Assembly: GCA_016296235.1 (NCBI GenBank) | Contig: JAEDJR010000089.1 | Span: forward strand, 1 to 7,935 | DNA: 7,935 bases | Direction: 5' to 3' | From: Oscillospiraceae bacterium | GTDB lineage: Bacteria; Bacillota; Clostridia; Oscillospirales; Oscillospiraceae | Shown here: positions 6,774 to 7,935 of the stretch, in pieces | Layout: each line of letters opens with the position of its first letter | How positions within the stretch are numbered: position 1 is the first letter of the stretch | Position numbers and translations under genes: made by a program | The notes under the pieces: generated by a model | The model's input: only the letters and a program-made list of their open reading frames with translations | What the model was told of the DNA's origin: nothing | Databases searched by the model: none

Positions 6774-6949
6774 GGGCACCCGAAAGCCTTCCCCTTGAGG
6801 GGAAGGTGGCACGGCGCAGCCGTGACGGATGAGGTGGAACACGTTGCGAATTCGCTGGAAGTCTCATAATATCGCGACATTTTCCTGCACACCTCATCAG
6901 TCGGCCTTAAGGCCGACAGCTTCCCCTCAAGGGGAAGCCTGGGTGCTCA
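6774..6949. repeat. Nested multi-hairpin core of the repeat element
   Basis: Five stems can be drawn. Stem 1 is 6787-6794 with 6799-6806 (8 bp, TTGA loop). Stem 2 is 6810-6815 with 6819-6824 (6 bp). Stem 3 joins GATGAGGTG (6828-6836) to CACCTCATC (6890-6898), 9 bp enclosing 53 nt. Stem 4 is 6900-6906 with 6911-6917 (7 bp, TTAA loop). Stem 5 is 6919-6926 with 6931-6938 (8 bp, TCAA loop). Stems 1 and 5 are near-copies of each other in inverted orientation, so the core can instead fold as one long arm. This could be a folded RNA or a single-stranded DNA substrate; the sequence does not decide between them. Confidence 0.65.
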
Positions 6950-6978
6950 TTGATTTTGAAGACTTTATCGACAAGCTG

Positions 6979-7010
6979 AGAGGTCACGGAAACACGGTTC
7001 CGTGACCTCT
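6979..7010. repeat. Second copy of the 32-bp palindrome, downstream of valS
   Basis: This copy is identical over 32 bp to 6712-6743, including the asymmetric loop ACACGG, so the two copies are direct repeats of a palindrome. The stem is 13 bp (6979-6991 with 6998-7010). On the minus strand, the valS direction, it is followed by CAGCTTGTCG and not a T run, so it is a weak terminator for valS by itself. It lies 46 bp after the valS stop codon. Confidence 0.7.
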
Positions 7011-7056
7011 ATTATAGGGAATTCTGCGGGTATTTCCCGTCGAACAGACGCAGCCT

Positions 7057-7935
7057 TTACTTTTTCAGCCGGGCTTCGCTTTCTTTCAGCTGCTGCAGCA
7101 GATTTTCCGCTTTTTCCAGCTTCTCCCGCTCGGCGTTGACCACATTCTCCGGCGCCCGGGAGACAAAGTTCTGATTGCTCAGCTTGCCCTTCAGGCCGGC
7201 GATGTTCTTCTCCGCCTTTTCAATTTCCTTGGCCAGACGGGCCAGCTCTTTTTCCACATCCACCAGCTCGTTCATGGGCATATACACCGCCGCGTCGCTG
7301 GTGACGGCGGAAACCATGTCCTCATGACCGGCAGGCGCCTGACCGGAGACGATCAGCTCGCCGGCATAGGCCAGGCGGGTGATGAAGCCGGCGCCCTGGT
7401 TGAAAATGTCGGCCTTCTCCGTCACCACATACAGGGTGGACTTCCGGGAGGGCGGCACATTCAGGTCGGCGCGGCGGTTGCGCACGGCGCGGATGGCGTT
7501 CATGACGCTCTCCATGGCGGCCTCTTCGGCGCGGAAGCTCAGCTCCTCCCGGTACACCGGCCAGTCAGACGTCATGAGGAACTTGCCCTCGTGGGGAATG
7601 GCCTGCCAGATTTCCTCGGTGATGAAGGGCATAAAGGGATGCAGCAGCCGCAGGAACTGATCCAGCACATAGACCAGCACCTGCTGGGCCACCAGCTTGC
7701 TCTGCTCGTTGTCGCCGTACAGACGGGCCTTGGTCAGCTCGATGTACCAGTCGCAGTAGTTGTCCCAGATGAAATCATAGACCTTGGCGGATGCCACGCC
7801 CAGCTCGTAGCTGTCCAGGTTCTCGGTGACCTCCTGAATCAGGTCGTTGAGCCTGGACAGGATCCACTTGTCCTCGATCTCCAGCAGGCTCTCGTCGGGC
7901 AGCTTGTTCTCCTCAATGGTCATGTTCATCATGAC
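7057..7935 (-). CDS. valS: Valine--tRNA ligase, C-terminal part (5' end outside window)
   Basis: The 292 codons visible encode the C-terminal third of class I valyl-tRNA synthetase, which charges tRNA-Val with valine. The frame is open to the window edge and reads VMMNM at the cut, so the ATG at 7932 is internal and not the start. The visible part covers the anticodon-binding domain, with DKWILSRLN, YDFIWDNYCDWYIELTK, LLHPFMPFITEEIWQ and IRAVRNRRADLNVPPSRK. It ends in the charged ValS coiled-coil arm that contacts tRNA, from about VDVEKELARLAKEIEKAEKN to the C terminus ARLKK. The catalytic HIGH and KMSKS motifs and the editing domain must lie beyond 7935. It is co-directional with spoIIAA but separated by the repeat element and a terminator-like hairpin, so co-transcription is unlikely. 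Confidence 0.95.
   Translation of the reverse strand, partial: VMMNMTIEENKLPDESLLEIEDKWILSRLNDLIQEVTENLDSYELGVASAKVYDFIWDNYCDWYIELTKARLYGDNEQSKLVAQQVLVYVLDQFLRLLHPFMPFITEEIWQAIPHEGKFLMTSDWPVYREELSFRAEEAAMESVMNAIRAVRNRRADLNVPPSRKSTLYVVTEKADIFNQGAGFITRLAYAGELIVSGQAPAGHEDMVSAVTSDAAVYMPMNELVDVEKELARLAKEIEKAEKNIAGLKGKLSNQNFVSRAPENVVNAEREKLEKAENLLQQLKESEARLKK

Larger units (their letters stand above)
6709..7013. repeat. Composite palindromic repeat element (MITE-like) upstream of spoIIAA
   Basis: This gene-free stretch of about 305 bp is built symmetrically. Each end carries the same 32-bp palindrome (6712-6743 and 6979-7010), preceded or followed by AAT/ATT. Moving inward, each end then has a copy of TCAGNNTGTCGANAAA (6743-6758 and 6964-6979), a TCTTCA/TGAAGA pair, a GGGCACCC/GGGTGCTC pair (6774-6781, 6941-6948), and a core of nested hairpins. 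The whole forms an imperfect inverted repeat with arms of roughly 100 bp. No transposase or other reading frame is convincing. The core resembles intergenic repeats that I recall as common in gut Oscillospirales genomes; that is memory, not a search. It takes up most of the 369-bp valS-spoIIAA gap. Confidence 0.7.

Noticed and set aside
6584..6892. Minus-strand 102-codon reading frame starting in the repeat core and running through the hairpin into spoIIAA in another frame.
   Set aside because: It begins inside palindromic repeat sequence, crosses the terminator-like hairpin and ends in an alternative frame of spoIIAA. The peptide has no domain-like character; it is a translation of the repeat.
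6712..7010. Two identical 32-bp repeats considered as a CRISPR fragment or a target-site duplication.
   Set aside because: There are only two copies, 235 bp apart, with a palindromic repeat-filled interval, so there is no spacer pattern. At 32 bp they are also far longer than usual target-site duplications.
7011..7016. TATAAT on the minus strand just after valS.
   Set aside because: It is a perfect -10 hexamer, but no acceptable -35 lies 16-18 bp upstream, and it directly precedes a hairpin and terminator on the way to spoIIAA.

Overview
The window looks like a chromosomal segment from a moderately GC-rich, spore-forming member of the Clostridia, most likely an Oscillospirales-type gut Firmicute. 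The evidence is a complete spoIIAA-spoIIAB-sigF set, a YunB-type sporulation protein, strong GGAGG-type ribosome binding sites and bacillus/clostridium-type PcrA and LigA. The taxonomic call is inference from these families; no marker here fixes a genus. All six complete genes and the one partial gene are on the minus strand, so transcription runs from high to low coordinates.

Layout in transcription order: the 3' part of valS (7935-7057); a 369-bp gene-free gap (7056-6688) filled mostly by a composite palindromic repeat element of about 305 bp (6709-7013); the spoIIA operon, with overlapping spoIIAA (6687-6358), spoIIAB (6368-5928) and sigF (5931-5227), which sets up forespore-specific sigma-F; a 55-bp gap holding a plausible sigma-A promoter; then pcrA (5171-2751), yunB (2703-2080) and ligA (2069-96). 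Two hairpins (6-86) follow ligA.

Functionally this is one sporulation-commitment operon followed by a DNA repair/replication pair (PcrA helicase and NAD+ ligase), with a sporulation membrane protein gene placed between the two repair genes. SpoIIAA, SpoIIAB and SigF form the partner-switching module. SpoIIAB holds SigF or phosphorylates SpoIIAA, and dephosphorylated SpoIIAA frees SigF in the forespore.

No obviously new protein system is present. The most unusual part is the valS-spoIIAA gap. It holds a nested, multi-hairpin element flanked by two identical 32-bp palindromes. The inner palindrome looks like an intrinsic terminator abutting the spoIIAA ribosome binding site, so the location of the spoIIA promoter is unclear. 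A 16-nt motif, TCAGNNTGTCGANAAA, sits against hairpins at both ends of this element and again in the ligA terminator region; its core resembles a Spo0A box.
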